5,703 nucleotides of DNA from CAZDUS01 sp964609375 (GTDB lineage: Bacteria; Verrucomicrobiota; Kiritimatiellia; CAIKKV01; CAITUY01), in assembly GCA_964609375.1 (NCBI GenBank), contig CAZSSA010000117.1, positions 1-5,703 on the forward strand. The letters run 5' to 3'. The translations under genes and the position numbers were made by a program. Each line of letters opens with the position of its first letter. Positions within the stretch are counted from its first letter, which is position 1. Under the pieces are notes generated by a model. It was not told the origin of the DNA, did not search any database, and worked only from the letters and a program-made list of their open reading frames with translations. Of the stretch, positions 5,649 through 5,703 are shown in pieces.

Positions 5649-5703
5649 TGCCGGATTGTGTAATGGTAGCACAGCAGATTCTGAATCTGCTTGTCTAGGT
5701 TCG
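5649..5703 (+). tRNA. tRNA-Gln(CUG), 3' end beyond the window
   Basis: The 5' acceptor strand TGCCGGA (5649-5655) is followed by a D-arm with GTGT (5658-5661) pairing GCAC (5669-5672) around AATGGTA. The anticodon stem GCAGA/TCTGC (5674-5678 and 5686-5690) closes the 7-base loop TTCTGAA, with anticodon CTG at 5681-5683, reading the Gln codon CAG. The T-arm begins with CTAGG and TTCG (5695-5703), where the window ends, so about 17-20 bases including the 3' acceptor strand are missing. A U at position 1 is typical of bacterial tRNA-Gln. Confidence 0.93.

Overview
The window looks like the chromosomal origin region of a bacterium. It carries dnaA (initiator) and dnaN (beta clamp) on the plus strand, three genes on the minus strand pointing the other way, and the 5' part of a tRNA-Gln gene at the right edge. 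Ribosome binding sites are of the classical GGAG type and base composition is moderate. The DnaA carries an unusual DNA-recognition loop (FGKTHATIIHA where most bacteria have FGGRDHTTV). I loosely associate this form with the Planctomycetes-Verrucomicrobia-Chlamydiae group, perhaps a Kiritimatiellota- or Lentisphaerota-like lineage. That placement is from memory and needs a database search.

Layout from left to right: (1) minus-strand gene for an Rrf2/IscR-family regulator (6-449), with an 11+11 bp inverted repeat just upstream (482-510) that could be its operator; (2) a strong hairpin terminator (576-606); (3) minus-strand gene for an exported Spy/CpxP-like LTxxQ protein (647-1279); (4) minus-strand gene for an M24 Xaa-Pro peptidase (1343-2476), with a good promoter at 2612-2639; (5) a 403-base non-coding region (2477-2879) holding an AT-rich stretch, two phased DnaA-box-like sites, a TTGACA element and a GC hairpin; (6) dnaA (2880-4244); (7) a 232-base gap with two more box-like sites and AT-rich tandem repeats; (8) dnaN (4477-5571); (9) a short palindrome with a T-run; (10) tRNA-Gln(CUG), cut off by the window end.

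Genes diverge from the region upstream of dnaA, as expected if replication starts there and both arms are co-oriented with fork movement. The two intergenic regions flanking dnaA carry the same box-like motif, TGTYNATAA (reverse complement TTATNRACA), so oriC may be bipartite as in Bacillus. DnaA would bind these sites, open the duplex at nearby AT-rich DNA and probably repress its own gene; DnaN then tethers the polymerase. The most interesting observation is that the box-like sites all depart from the classical TTATCCACA at the same position, while the DnaA recognition loop is also changed. Three start codons were set at internal codons on Shine-Dalgarno evidence (2880 for dnaA, 2476 for the peptidase, 1279 for the Spy-like protein). 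I see no mobile element, CRISPR array or defence system.
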